From assembly GCF_001579945.1 (NCBI RefSeq), contig NZ_CP011971.1, positions 3,160,030-3,224,029 on the forward strand: 64,000 nucleotides of DNA, in the 5' to 3' direction. Below the pieces are notes generated by a model, which had not been told where the DNA came from, did not search any database, and saw only the letters and a program-made list of their open reading frames with translations. Positions 8,860-16,500 of this stretch are shown here, in pieces. Source of the DNA: Steroidobacter denitrificans (GTDB taxonomy: Bacteria; Pseudomonadota; Gammaproteobacteria; Steroidobacterales; Steroidobacteraceae). Made by a program: the position numbers and the translations under genes. The number at the start of each line of letters is the position of its first letter. The stretch's first letter is position 1.

Positions 8860-10692
8860 CTAAGGTATGGTCTTGCTGGCGATGTTGGACAAACCGCTTT
8901 CTATACCGCTGCTGGTATACGCCAGCACTGCGAAATACCAAGTACCTGAAGTGAGATCCTCCACCACGTAGGTGGCCACGCCCGGATTTTCTATATCGGC
9001 CGTCTGATCCAGAGTAGAGGCCGACTTGCCGTACTTGACGCGAAATCCTGCCAAATCTGTCAATGGAGTACCGTCGGAATTTTCCGTCGGAGGCGTCCAT
9101 TGCACCGTCGCAACACCGGTCGAGGACTTGACGACCGTAATCATGAAAGCCGGCAGGCTCGTCGTATTCTTGCCATCGCTGACAGAGATGACGATGTTCG
9201 CGTAACTGCCTGCGTCGCTCTCGGCCGGAGTGCCCGACAAGCGGCCGGTATTCGTATTGAACGACGCCCAGGCCGGCAGTCTCTTGATACTGTATGTCAG
9301 ATTATCACCTTCCGGATCGGAAGCTGTCGGCCGGAAGCTATAGGCCACCCCTGCATTCACGCTCGTCGCCGGCGTACCGCTGATGATCGGTGCCTTGTTT
9401 TCCACGGCCTTCACCGTGATCGAGAACGCCGGCAGCGATGCCGTTGCACGACCGTCGCTTACACTGATGACGATACCCGTCGTAGCGCCTACATGGCTAT
9501 CGGCCGGCGAACCACTGAGCCGACCGGTTGCCGTATCGAAATTTGCCCAGACAGGCTTGTTCTGGATCGAGAAGCCCAGCGTATCTTTATCGGCATCACT
9601 GGCGCTGGGAACGAACGAGTAGGCCGCTCCGACATCGATGCTGCCGGGCGGCGTGCCGCTGATCTTCGGCGCCGCATTGGGCTTCTCCTGGACGACGATG
9701 GAAAAGGCGCTCAGCATCGCCGAGGCACGCCCGTCGCTCACGCCGATAACGATGTTCGCATAGTTGCCGACCTCGCCGGCCGAGGGCGTGCCGCTAAGCC
9801 GGCCGGTGCTGCTGCTGAAAGCAGCCCAGCTCGGACGGTTCGATATCGAGTAGGTCAGCGTATCACCGTCAGGATCGTTGGCGGACGGTTGGAATGAATA
9901 GGCCTGCCCTGCTTGAACCGCTGCCGCAGGGGTGCCGCTGATCGTCGGGGCGCGATTGTCGGATCGCACTTCGATGGAAAATGGCGCCAAGGCTGTGCCG
10001 GCTTTGCCGTCGCTTACGCTGATCGTGATATTGGCATAGCGTCCAGCCCGGTTCACACCAGGCGTGCCGCTGAGCCGGCCGGTGCTGGTGCTGAAGCTGG
10101 CCCAGGAAGGACGGTTGGAAATGGAGAACGACAACCGGTCACCGTCCGCATCCGTCGCGACGGGCTGGAACAGGTAGGCCTGGTTCACCAGAACCGAACC
10201 GCTCGGCACACCCGAAATCACCGGTGCCGCATTCACAGCAGGCGACGGCGGCAGATTGCGAGAATGGATACGGATCTTGAACGGACCGACGGAGCGTGTA
10301 TCTCGCCCGTCGGTCACGGAAATGACGATATCCTCCGTCTCACCTACACTGGCGTCGTCGGGTGTACCGGTCAGCCGCCCCGTCTCGACGCTGAACTGCG
10401 CCCAGGCAGGCTTGTTGGTCACGGTAAACTCGAGAAAATCGCCGTCGGCATCGCTGGCCACGGGCATGAACGAGTACACCTCGCCTGCCTGCACCGCTGC
10501 AGGCGGCGTGCCCGCGATCTCCGGCGGACTGTTTTCGATGAGAGTCGACTCCACCAGTTGCGATGCCGGCGGCACAGTGCCCGCCGCCGGATCCTGGGAA
10601 TCTCCACCTCCACCTCCACCTCCGCACCCGCTCAAAACCAGCGCGGCCAGCAACAGCGTTGCGCATTTGTTGAGAATCGTAACACTGCTCAT
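8860..10692 (-). CDS. surface lipoprotein with five cadherin/Ig-like repeats and FN3 domain
   Basis: A 610-residue predicted outer-membrane or surface lipoprotein. The signal peptide ends in the lipobox LVLSGC (Cys23), followed by a poly-Gly stretch. Then come five tandem domains of about 91 residues of the putative-Ig/dystroglycan-cadherin type, each with ISGTP...YSF.P.A.DADGD and GRLSGTP...VISVSDG. The DxDGD motifs suggest calcium binding. A fibronectin type III domain (VQWTPPTENSDG) ends the protein. It resembles adhesion or matrix proteins. I chose ATG 10692 because AAGGT precedes it and it gives the lipobox signal; the frame stays open to 10821. Two c-di-GMP riboswitches lie in the leader, so expression is probably set by c-di-GMP. 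Confidence 0.9.
   Translation of the reverse strand: MSSVTILNKCATLLLAALVLSGCGGGGGGGDSQDPAAGTVPPASQLVESTLIENSPPEIAGTPPAAVQAGEVYSFMPVASDADGDFLEFTVTNKPAWAQFSVETGRLTGTPDDASVGETEDIVISVTDGRDTRSVGPFKIRIHSRNLPPSPAVNAAPVISGVPSGSVLVNQAYLFQPVATDADGDRLSFSISNRPSWASFSTSTGRLSGTPGVNRAGRYANITISVSDGKAGTALAPFSIEVRSDNRAPTISGTPAAAVQAGQAYSFQPSANDPDGDTLTYSISNRPSWAAFSSSTGRLSGTPSAGEVGNYANIVIGVSDGRASAMLSAFSIVVQEKPNAAPKISGTPPGSIDVGAAYSFVPSASDADKDTLGFSIQNKPVWANFDTATGRLSGSPADSHVGATTGIVISVSDGRATASLPAFSITVKAVENKAPIISGTPATSVNAGVAYSFRPTASDPEGDNLTYSIKRLPAWASFNTNTGRLSGTPAESDAGSYANIVISVSDGKNTTSLPAFMITVVKSSTGVATVQWTPPTENSDGTPLTDLAGFRVKYGKSASTLDQTADIENPGVATYVVEDLTSGTWYFAVLAYTSSGIESGLSNIASKTIP
9134..10530 (-). repeat. five tandem Ig-like domain repeats within the lipoprotein gene
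   Basis: Units of about 275-300 nt start near 10505, 10205, 9930, 9648 and 9370 (reading leftwards). All encode the same landmarks: ISGTP, YSF, DxDGD, GRLSGTP and ISVSDG. The units are similar at DNA level, so copy number may vary between strains by recombination. Confidence 0.85.
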
Positions 10693-10879
10693 ACCTTGCA
10701 CCTTTGCGTCGTATTGCGCCCGAGGCCACAAAATGATTGCGAGCGATAAATTCGAGGTGGGGCAATGAGCAAGCGCCGCAGGTATGCGCCGTTGGAGCGG
10801 CGAGACGCCGCAGGTACGCAACGTGTGCCTGCGAGGCGCCGGTCAACACATGATCTCCGGTCGCTAATGGCGACGTGGT

Positions 10880-10962
10880 TCATGCGGCAACCCCGCTGTC
10901 GTAGGATGGAATCCCGTAGACCGGAAGCTTTGCGTCCCCGTCTTTCGACGGGTTTGCCCGTA
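10880..10962 (-). promoter_or_regulatory. c-di-GMP-I (GEMM-I) riboswitch, gene-proximal copy
   Basis: Read on the reverse strand, this has the GEMM-I landmarks in order: GGGCAAACC, a stem capped by a GAAA loop, GGGGACGCAAAGC, TCCGG, then a second arm ending AGCGGGGTTGCCG. These match the well-known Vibrio Vc2 aptamer closely. It lies about 190 nt before the start codon of the Ig-repeat lipoprotein. The intervening leader can form GC-rich hairpins (for example GCGGCG/CGCCGC with a TCT loop near 10800) but has no obvious U-tract terminator, so the output mode is not settled. The G in GGGC fits c-di-GMP rather than cGAMP specificity, but this needs testing. Confidence 0.9.
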
Positions 10963-11100
10963 ACCAATGTTTGCTGCTCCTGTTTCCGTATCTTTGCTCG
11001 CGCAACGCACCGCATTGCACGCCGCTATCGTTCGCGCCTGGGGAAGGAACATGCAAAGGAGGAAGATCAAAGGATGACGATAGAGACTCGCATGGAGATT

Positions 11101-11186
11101 CCTACCGGCAACCCCGCTATCCTGCGCCCTCGCGCGTTCGGACCGGAGGCTTTGCGTCACCGCCTTTCAGCGGTTCTGCCCTTGCG
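11101..11186 (-). promoter_or_regulatory. c-di-GMP-I (GEMM-I) riboswitch, distal copy
   Basis: A second aptamer in the same orientation: GGGCAGAACC, a stem with a GAAA loop (GCTGAAAGGC), GGTGACGCAAAGC, CTCCGGTCC, then ATAGCGGGGTTGCCG. It lies about 140 nt upstream of the first copy. Both should be in one transcript leading into the Ig-repeat lipoprotein gene. The two aptamers share the conserved core but differ in both stems, so this is not a recent perfect duplication. Confidence 0.9.
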
Positions 11187-11521
11187 TAGCGGCATCGAGT
11201 AGACATCACCAAATATGTGTTTGCAATTGTCGTAGGGCGACGACAGCTCAGTGCAGCACCCGTCTCATTTCACGTAAGTGCGCCAATCGGATGACGCATG
11301 CAGACATCGTCTCGAGACGCCGCGGCGCCTGCGCCCGACGACTGAGCAGGCAGGGAGCGGACGAGGAGTACGGCTGCAGCGTGAATACAGAATGTGGCAG
11401 GCCGCGGAATGGAGCCGCTGAGGATGCCGTGAGGCGCTGGGGAAGGAGGCAGGAATCAGCCGATCAAGGCATCGCGCGGTGTTCCGCCGCGTGATGCGCC
11501 AAGAGATCCTGTCTACCGGAT
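11187..11521. other. intergenic region upstream of the riboswitch leader
   Basis: No supported gene. The promoter for the riboswitch leader should lie just upstream of 11190 on the reverse strand, but I cannot pick a convincing -35/-10. A hairpin with arms GCATC/GATGC enclosing CGCGG/CCGCG at 11469-11497 lies just after the end of the HD-GYP gene and may mark its 3' end. No T-run follows. Confidence 0.45.
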
Positions 11522-13372
11522 TTATTCCGGCAGCTTATATCCGTGCTGATCGATCAGGCGGATGCAGGCCTCCGCCAAATAGGGGTCATACAGTCGCCCT
11601 GCTCCACGTCTGATCTCTTCGATGGCCGCGGCCATGTCGGCGGCAGGGCGGTACGACCGGGATGAGCACATTGCCTCGACCGTATCGGCAATCGCGAGGA
11701 TACGCGCTTCCAGCAGGATATCCGTCGCCTTGAGACCTCGTGGATAGCCGCTGCCATCATAGCGCTCATGACTTTGATAAATGATATCGGCGATAGGCGC
11801 GCCAAAATCGATATCTGCCAGGAGCTGGCAACCCTCATCGACATGGGTACGCATCAGGGCCAGTTCGGTTTCCGTCAATGGCGCCGGCTTGGAAAGAATG
11901 GAGGCCGGCACAGCGATGTTGCCGATGTCGTGCAGCATCGCTGCAACTCGTAATGCGTGCTGACGCTCGCCATCCAGGCCGGCTTCACGCCCGATTGCCA
12001 CCGCCAGCGCGGCCAGGCGCCGTGCCGAACCTGCGGTGTAGGGGTCGTGGTGTTCGCCGACACGCACAAAGGAGTCGATCATGCCCTGCAGCGCAACGTC
12101 GGCGCGCTGGAACGATTTGAGTGCCTGTGATTGTGCGCGCTTCATCTGAATGATGCGCAGCAAGCTGTCCGCGAGCATGAGCAATCCCTGCTGATCATCC
12201 TGAGCATAGTCGGCATCCCGGTTGGCCACCCCAAGCACCGCCACGACTTCATCGTTCACCACGGCGGGCACCGCTAGATATCGCCCTAGTGCCGGCAGTC
12301 CGTCCTGCTGGGCCTTCGGTTGAGCATCGCTGCCGGCAACGGCCTGCCGGCCTTTGATGCACGCTTCCAGGAATTCACCCGGCTGAATCGAACGCGGCGC
12401 AGGACTCACCAGCACCGCCTGCCGTTGAGCGGTATCGAACCAGCCCGCCAGGCAAGGGTTCTTCGCATGATCGACGAAGTGTAGCCAGGCCAGCGGACTG
12501 TTTATCACGGCGGCGGTCTGCTCCAGGGCATATCGAAGAATCGTAGCCTCATCGGCGCTCGTGGAACCTCTCAGTAGATCGATCACCGCTGTCTGTCGCA
12601 ATTGAGCGACGCGACCAGTTGTATCCCGCTCGCGCAAACGCTGATTTTCCGTTTTCAGCCCAGCCATCTGCGCTTGCATGCTGGCATGCGCCTGCTGCAT
12701 CTCCGCCAGGGCTTCAGCATGCATACGCCCGGTATTCTCCAGCACCCGCGCATGGTCGCGCCGCATGGCTTCGAGAGCCTCGGCATGGGTATTCCGCGCC
12801 TCGGCATGAGCTCGCTGTGCCTCATTCAACGCAGCCTCCAGAGCGGCGATACGCTGCAGAGAGGTCGTATCGATCAACGCCGTTCGATCCGCGCCCTGAG
12901 CCGCCCCCTGGGCCGCTATCTGAGTTGTTGCCTGAGTCGACGTCTGGGAAGGCACTGTCGTGCCGGAGGATGCCGGGGACGCCGATCCGTCGTTTGCCGC
13001 AGCCACCGCGCCCAATACTTCATCCAGCGCTGCCAGTAAGGACTCCGGCTGCGCCGAGCGGGCCAGAAACCGCTCAGCACCCAGTTCCAGGGCGAAGCGT
13101 TCATACTTCGGATCGTCATGACGGCGCGTATAGAATAGGAATGGTACAGACTGCAGCCGCTCATCCTGTTTCCACTTGCGGCACAGCGCAAAGCCGTCCA
13201 TACGCGGCAACACGATATCGGAAATGATGGCATGCGGAGGCTCGCGCCTTGCGGTATCCCAGGCGACCAGGCCGTTCGCCGACTTCATGACCCGATGGCC
13301 ACGACTGGACAGTAACTGCTCGATCGCGCTCTGCTCCGACTCGCGCTCGAATGCAATCAGGATGACACTCAT
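11522..13372 (-). CDS. HD-GYP c-di-GMP phosphodiesterase with degenerate receiver and GAF domain
   Basis: A 616-residue cytoplasmic protein. Receiver-like domain at about 1-125 keeps the acceptor Asp52 (SDIVLPRMDG) but lacks the acidic pair (LIAFERES) and has Arg where Lys is usual (FLARS), so it is probably not phosphorylated normally. A long Ala/Gln/Glu-rich coiled coil follows, then a GAF-like domain about 310-450, then an HD-GYP domain with MLHDIGN (His481, Asp482), THVDEG, SHERYDGSGYP (GYP at 542-544) and AIADTVEAM. The catalytic signature is intact, so it should hydrolyse c-di-GMP. ATG 13372 follows GGGAG. A GTG at 13603 overlaps the upstream stop (GTGA), but the extra 77 residues look non-coding. 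It lies next to a c-di-GMP riboswitch pair. Confidence 0.9.
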   Translation of the reverse strand: MSVILIAFERESEQSAIEQLLSSRGHRVMKSANGLVAWDTARREPPHAIISDIVLPRMDGFALCRKWKQDERLQSVPFLFYTRRHDDPKYERFALELGAERFLARSAQPESLLAALDEVLGAVAAANDGSASPASSGTTVPSQTSTQATTQIAAQGAAQGADRTALIDTTSLQRIAALEAALNEAQRAHAEARNTHAEALEAMRRDHARVLENTGRMHAEALAEMQQAHASMQAQMAGLKTENQRLRERDTTGRVAQLRQTAVIDLLRGSTSADEATILRYALEQTAAVINSPLAWLHFVDHAKNPCLAGWFDTAQRQAVLVSPAPRSIQPGEFLEACIKGRQAVAGSDAQPKAQQDGLPALGRYLAVPAVVNDEVVAVLGVANRDADYAQDDQQGLLMLADSLLRIIQMKRAQSQALKSFQRADVALQGMIDSFVRVGEHHDPYTAGSARRLAALAVAIGREAGLDGERQHALRVAAMLHDIGNIAVPASILSKPAPLTETELALMRTHVDEGCQLLADIDFGAPIADIIYQSHERYDGSGYPRGLKATDILLEARILAIADTVEAMCSSRSYRPAADMAAAIEEIRRGAGRLYDPYLAEACIRLIDQHGYKLPE

Positions 13373-13599
13373 GCCTTGTCTCCCGCCACCGCGTCGATCG
13401 CGCCGGCTGCTCATAATTGCGCCCATGCGCACGTCCCGGAAAGGTCTTGGAGTATGCCGTTGGAAGGCTGATTTGGCACGATCGCAACGGCGTTGCCGCC
13501 TGCAAAAAGAGACGCAGCGCACACATCCTGGTGCGCCGGCTTGATCATGCTCGCAAGGCTCGTCCGATTCGTACCGTTGCCAGCGGCTTTCGCCGGGAG

Positions 13600-14037
13600 T
13601 CACCCGTTCCCGATCCGATTGACGTTGGTCCAGTATTGACCCAGCTTCGACACCTGTTCTGTGAACTTGCGAAAGTCGACCGGTTTCACGATATAGCTGT
13701 TGGCATGCAGTTCATAGCTGCGCAGTACGTCTGTTTCCTGATCCGAGGAGGACATGATCACGATCGGAGTCGAACGCACCTTGGGATCGGCCTTGATCTG
13801 CGCAAGCACATCCAGCCCATCGATCTTGGGCATGTGCAGATCGAGCAGCATCAGACACGGGTTGCCGGGTGACCGCTGTGCATAGGCGCCATTGCGGAAC
13901 ATATAGTCCAGTGCCGCTTCACCATCCTGAACCCAGACGACAGGCTGCGCAACCTGACCGATCTGCAGGGCACGAATCGTCAATTCAGCGTCCGTGGCAT
14001 TGTCATCGGCGAGCAGGATATAGCTGGAAGACATCAT
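13600..14037 (-). CDS. single-domain response regulator (Rcp1-like)
   Basis: A 145-residue receiver with no output domain. The acidic pair is in LLADDNA, the acceptor Asp in LLDLHMPKIDG, Ser/Thr in VIMSSSD and Lys in YIVKPVDF, so it should accept phosphate. The insert between strand 2 and the acceptor, and the end of the domain, resemble Rcp1-type regulators that work with phytochrome-like kinases. No kinase is adjacent. Its ATG overlaps the stop of the oligopeptidase gene (ATGA, 14034-14037), so the two are coupled, and an HD-GYP gene follows. Confidence 0.9.
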   Translation of the reverse strand: MMSSSYILLADDNATDAELTIRALQIGQVAQPVVWVQDGEAALDYMFRNGAYAQRSPGNPCLMLLDLHMPKIDGLDVLAQIKADPKVRSTPIVIMSSSDQETDVLRSYELHANSYIVKPVDFRKFTEQVSKLGQYWTNVNRIGNG

Positions 14038-16190
14038 GTCGATTCACCCGCAATGGCAGCGGCGCGCTCAGGCGAGCTGTCCCTCAAGGTAATGGCATTC
14101 GAATCATTCGCTTGATGCAGAATAAAGGCATACTCGCGCGCCACTTCGTACAAATGTGCAAAGCGGCCTGATTTACCTCCGTGCCCCGTCGTCAGATCGA
14201 CGTGCAGCAGAAACAACGGCTTGCCGACAGCTTGTGCCCGCAGCCTTGCCACCCATTTGACGGGTTCGAAATACTGGACCTGGCTGTCCCACAGGCCCGT
14301 CGTGACCAGCATGGGTGGATATTGCTGTGCGCGAACATTATCGTAAGGCGAGTACGAAAGCATATATTCATATGATGTTCGTTCATTGGGATTACCCCAC
14401 TCCTCATACTCGAGCGTCGTGAGCGGAATGCTTTTATCGAGCATGGTCGTAACGACATCAACGAAAGGCACATGCGCAATCAGGCCGGCATATCGATGCG
14501 CGGCGACATTGGCAAGGACGCCTATGAGCAAACCACCGGCGCTGCCGCCGACGGCGAATACCTTGTCGTGCGCACCGTAACCGTGCTCCACCAGGCCATC
14601 GGTCACATCGATGAAATCGTGGAAGGTGTTCCACTTGTGCTGCAATCTCCCCGCCTCGTACCAGCGCCGCCCCAATTCCTGGCCGCCACGCACATGTGCG
14701 ATCGCATACACGAAGCCGCGATCGAGCAGTGACAGACGTGAGGCGTCGAAGACCGGATCCATGGACAATCCATAGGCTCCGTAACCATACAGGTACAACG
14801 GCGCCGAGCCATCCAGCGGCATTCCTTTACGGTAAACGAGCGATACAGGAATGCGTTCGCCATCGCGCGCTGGGACCCATATGAATTCGCTGGCATAGTT
14901 CGTCGGGGCAAAATCACCCAGCACGGCATCGCGTTTGAGCAGCGTGCGCTCCCTGCTGGAGACATCCAGTTCGTAGACCGTCGTCGGCGTCGTCAAGGAC
15001 GAATAAACATAGCGCAGCCGATCCGTATCCAGCTCGAGATTCGTCCCCAGCCACATCACATAGGCCGGATCATCCGCCGCCAGATGATCGGAAACCGATC
15101 CGTTCCAGGTCTGTACTCGAATCCGGCGCAATCCATCGGAGCGCTCACCGACGGCAAGAAAATTTCGAAAGACATCATAGTCGTGAATGAACACGCGGGG
15201 ATCGTGAGCCACCAGATCGCGCCAGCGCGAGGTGTCGCCCGCCCCGTGCACCGGTGCTTCGACGATACGGAAATTCTGCGCGTCGAGATTCGTTCGTATC
15301 ACGAAGCGCTGCCCCAGATGTTCGACCTCGTATTCGTGATCAGCGATACGCGGAACGATCACTTCAAACCTCAGCAAAGTGTCATCGGAGCGTGCATATC
15401 TCCATTCGGAACAGCTCGTGCTTTCCGCTCCGATGAATAGGTAGACCTCCGACTTACTGCGCTCCACGGTCAAATCGAAGCTCGCGTCCAGCTCCTCGTA
15501 TACGATCGGGTCCGCCGACTGCGGCGTGCCCAATAGATGCGCACGCACACACCGTCCTCGCAAGGTGACGGGGTCTTTCTCGACATACAGAAAACGGCGG
15601 TTGTCATCTGTCCATGCGCAACCGGGCTCGACGTTCTCGATCGCGTCCGGCAGAAGTTCGCCGGTGACGAGATCCTTGATATGCATGCTGAACTGACGCC
15701 TTCCGACGACATCCTGCGTATAGGCCAGCAACCGGCCATCGGGACTCACGTCATAGCCGCCCAGCTGAAAAAAAGCATGGGCCTGCGCCAGCAGATTGCA
15801 GTCCAGCAGGACACTTTCGACAGCATCCGGCAGATCCGGACGCCGCACGATCAGGGGATATTCTCCGCCGGTAACCAAGCGTTGCGAATACCAGAAGCCG
15901 CGATAACGAACCGGAACGCTGGTATCGTCCTGCTGCATGCGCCCGATCATCTCCTGGTACAGCGCATCCATCAGCGGTTGGCATGGCGCCAGCATGGACT
16001 GCGCATAGGCGGTTTCCGCCTCCAGATGCGCCAAGACCCGTGGATCACTGCGGGTATCGTCGCGCAGCCAGTAATAGGGATCCTCGCGCGCGCCCTGCGG
16101 GCCGGCAACGACGCACATATGGACGGCCGCGACCGGGGGAGATGGCACGGACCGCTCCGGAATGTCGTCCAGCGGTTTTGAGATCGACAT
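14034..16190 (-). CDS. ptrB: oligopeptidase B (S9 prolyl-oligopeptidase family)
   Basis: A 718-residue serine peptidase that cuts peptides after Arg/Lys, expected in the cytoplasm since no signal peptide is seen. The N-terminal two-thirds form the beta-propeller (YYWLRDD near the start is the usual family opening). The catalytic domain has GYGAYG, HVRGGQELGRRWYE, the nucleophile in GGSAGGLL (Ser550), the Asp in LWDSQVQY and the His in TGHGGKSGR. Length and motifs match oligopeptidase B rather than prolyl oligopeptidase. It is the first gene of a three-gene reverse operon with a response regulator and an HD-GYP protein, an unexpected pairing. The start at 16190 has no clear Shine-Dalgarno. Confidence 0.93.
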   Translation of the reverse strand: MSISKPLDDIPERSVPSPPVAAVHMCVVAGPQGAREDPYYWLRDDTRSDPRVLAHLEAETAYAQSMLAPCQPLMDALYQEMIGRMQQDDTSVPVRYRGFWYSQRLVTGGEYPLIVRRPDLPDAVESVLLDCNLLAQAHAFFQLGGYDVSPDGRLLAYTQDVVGRRQFSMHIKDLVTGELLPDAIENVEPGCAWTDDNRRFLYVEKDPVTLRGRCVRAHLLGTPQSADPIVYEELDASFDLTVERSKSEVYLFIGAESTSCSEWRYARSDDTLLRFEVIVPRIADHEYEVEHLGQRFVIRTNLDAQNFRIVEAPVHGAGDTSRWRDLVAHDPRVFIHDYDVFRNFLAVGERSDGLRRIRVQTWNGSVSDHLAADDPAYVMWLGTNLELDTDRLRYVYSSLTTPTTVYELDVSSRERTLLKRDAVLGDFAPTNYASEFIWVPARDGERIPVSLVYRKGMPLDGSAPLYLYGYGAYGLSMDPVFDASRLSLLDRGFVYAIAHVRGGQELGRRWYEAGRLQHKWNTFHDFIDVTDGLVEHGYGAHDKVFAVGGSAGGLLIGVLANVAAHRYAGLIAHVPFVDVVTTMLDKSIPLTTLEYEEWGNPNERTSYEYMLSYSPYDNVRAQQYPPMLVTTGLWDSQVQYFEPVKWVARLRAQAVGKPLFLLHVDLTTGHGGKSGRFAHLYEVAREYAFILHQANDSNAITLRDSSPERAAAIAGEST

Positions 16191-16500
16191 GAATGAGGCT
16201 TATAGCGTGGTACCGGGAAGGCGTAAACCCGCAGCTCCCTGTAAAACCGTCCAGGCAGTACGAGCACCTCGATGCGGGTGCGCAACAAGCAAAATTCCTG
16301 CCATGACCGGCCTGCCCTATATCGAGGCGCTAGTCGGAATACATCTCGTTCATGGTATCGGCAAGTGCGGATCGAAGTAAGAATTAACTATTTTGTGTCT
16401 CAGTTCACACCAGGTACCTCCAAAAGGCGAAGATGGATCTCAGCTCTGCGATATTGCATAAGTAGTATTTCCCGATGACAGGAATACCCCAGGAGGGGTC
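16191..16500. other. divergent intergenic region, ptrB / receiver-TonB gene
   Basis: About 310 nt that must hold divergent promoters. The only clear signal is AGGAGGGG at 16490-16497, a near-perfect Shine-Dalgarno 3 nt before ATG 16501. AT-rich DNA at 16375-16400 is a possible promoter area. No gene is supported. Confidence 0.5.

Noticed and set aside
9134-10530. Regular repeats that might be a CRISPR array
   Set aside because: The period is about 280 nt and the units translate as Ig-like domains; there are no short identical repeats with spacers.
9100-10749. Long forward open frames opposite the Ig-repeat gene
   Set aside because: They are antisense to a repeat-rich, GC-rich gene with clear domains; their Arg/His-rich residues match no family.
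10880-11186. Reading the two aptamers as cGAMP (GEMM-Ib) sensors
   Set aside because: The entry sequence keeps G where cGAMP-type members carry A; the nearby HD-GYP gene also favours c-di-GMP. Not excluded without binding data.
11291-11494. A 67-codon forward open frame in the riboswitch upstream region
   Set aside because: No Shine-Dalgarno, no family, and composition like the surrounding non-coding DNA.
11373-13603. Longer HD-GYP start at GTG 13603 overlapping the previous stop as GTGA
   Set aside because: The 77 extra residues are Arg/Cys-rich and unlike a receiver N-terminus; ATG 13372 has GGGAG and starts exactly at the receiver fold.
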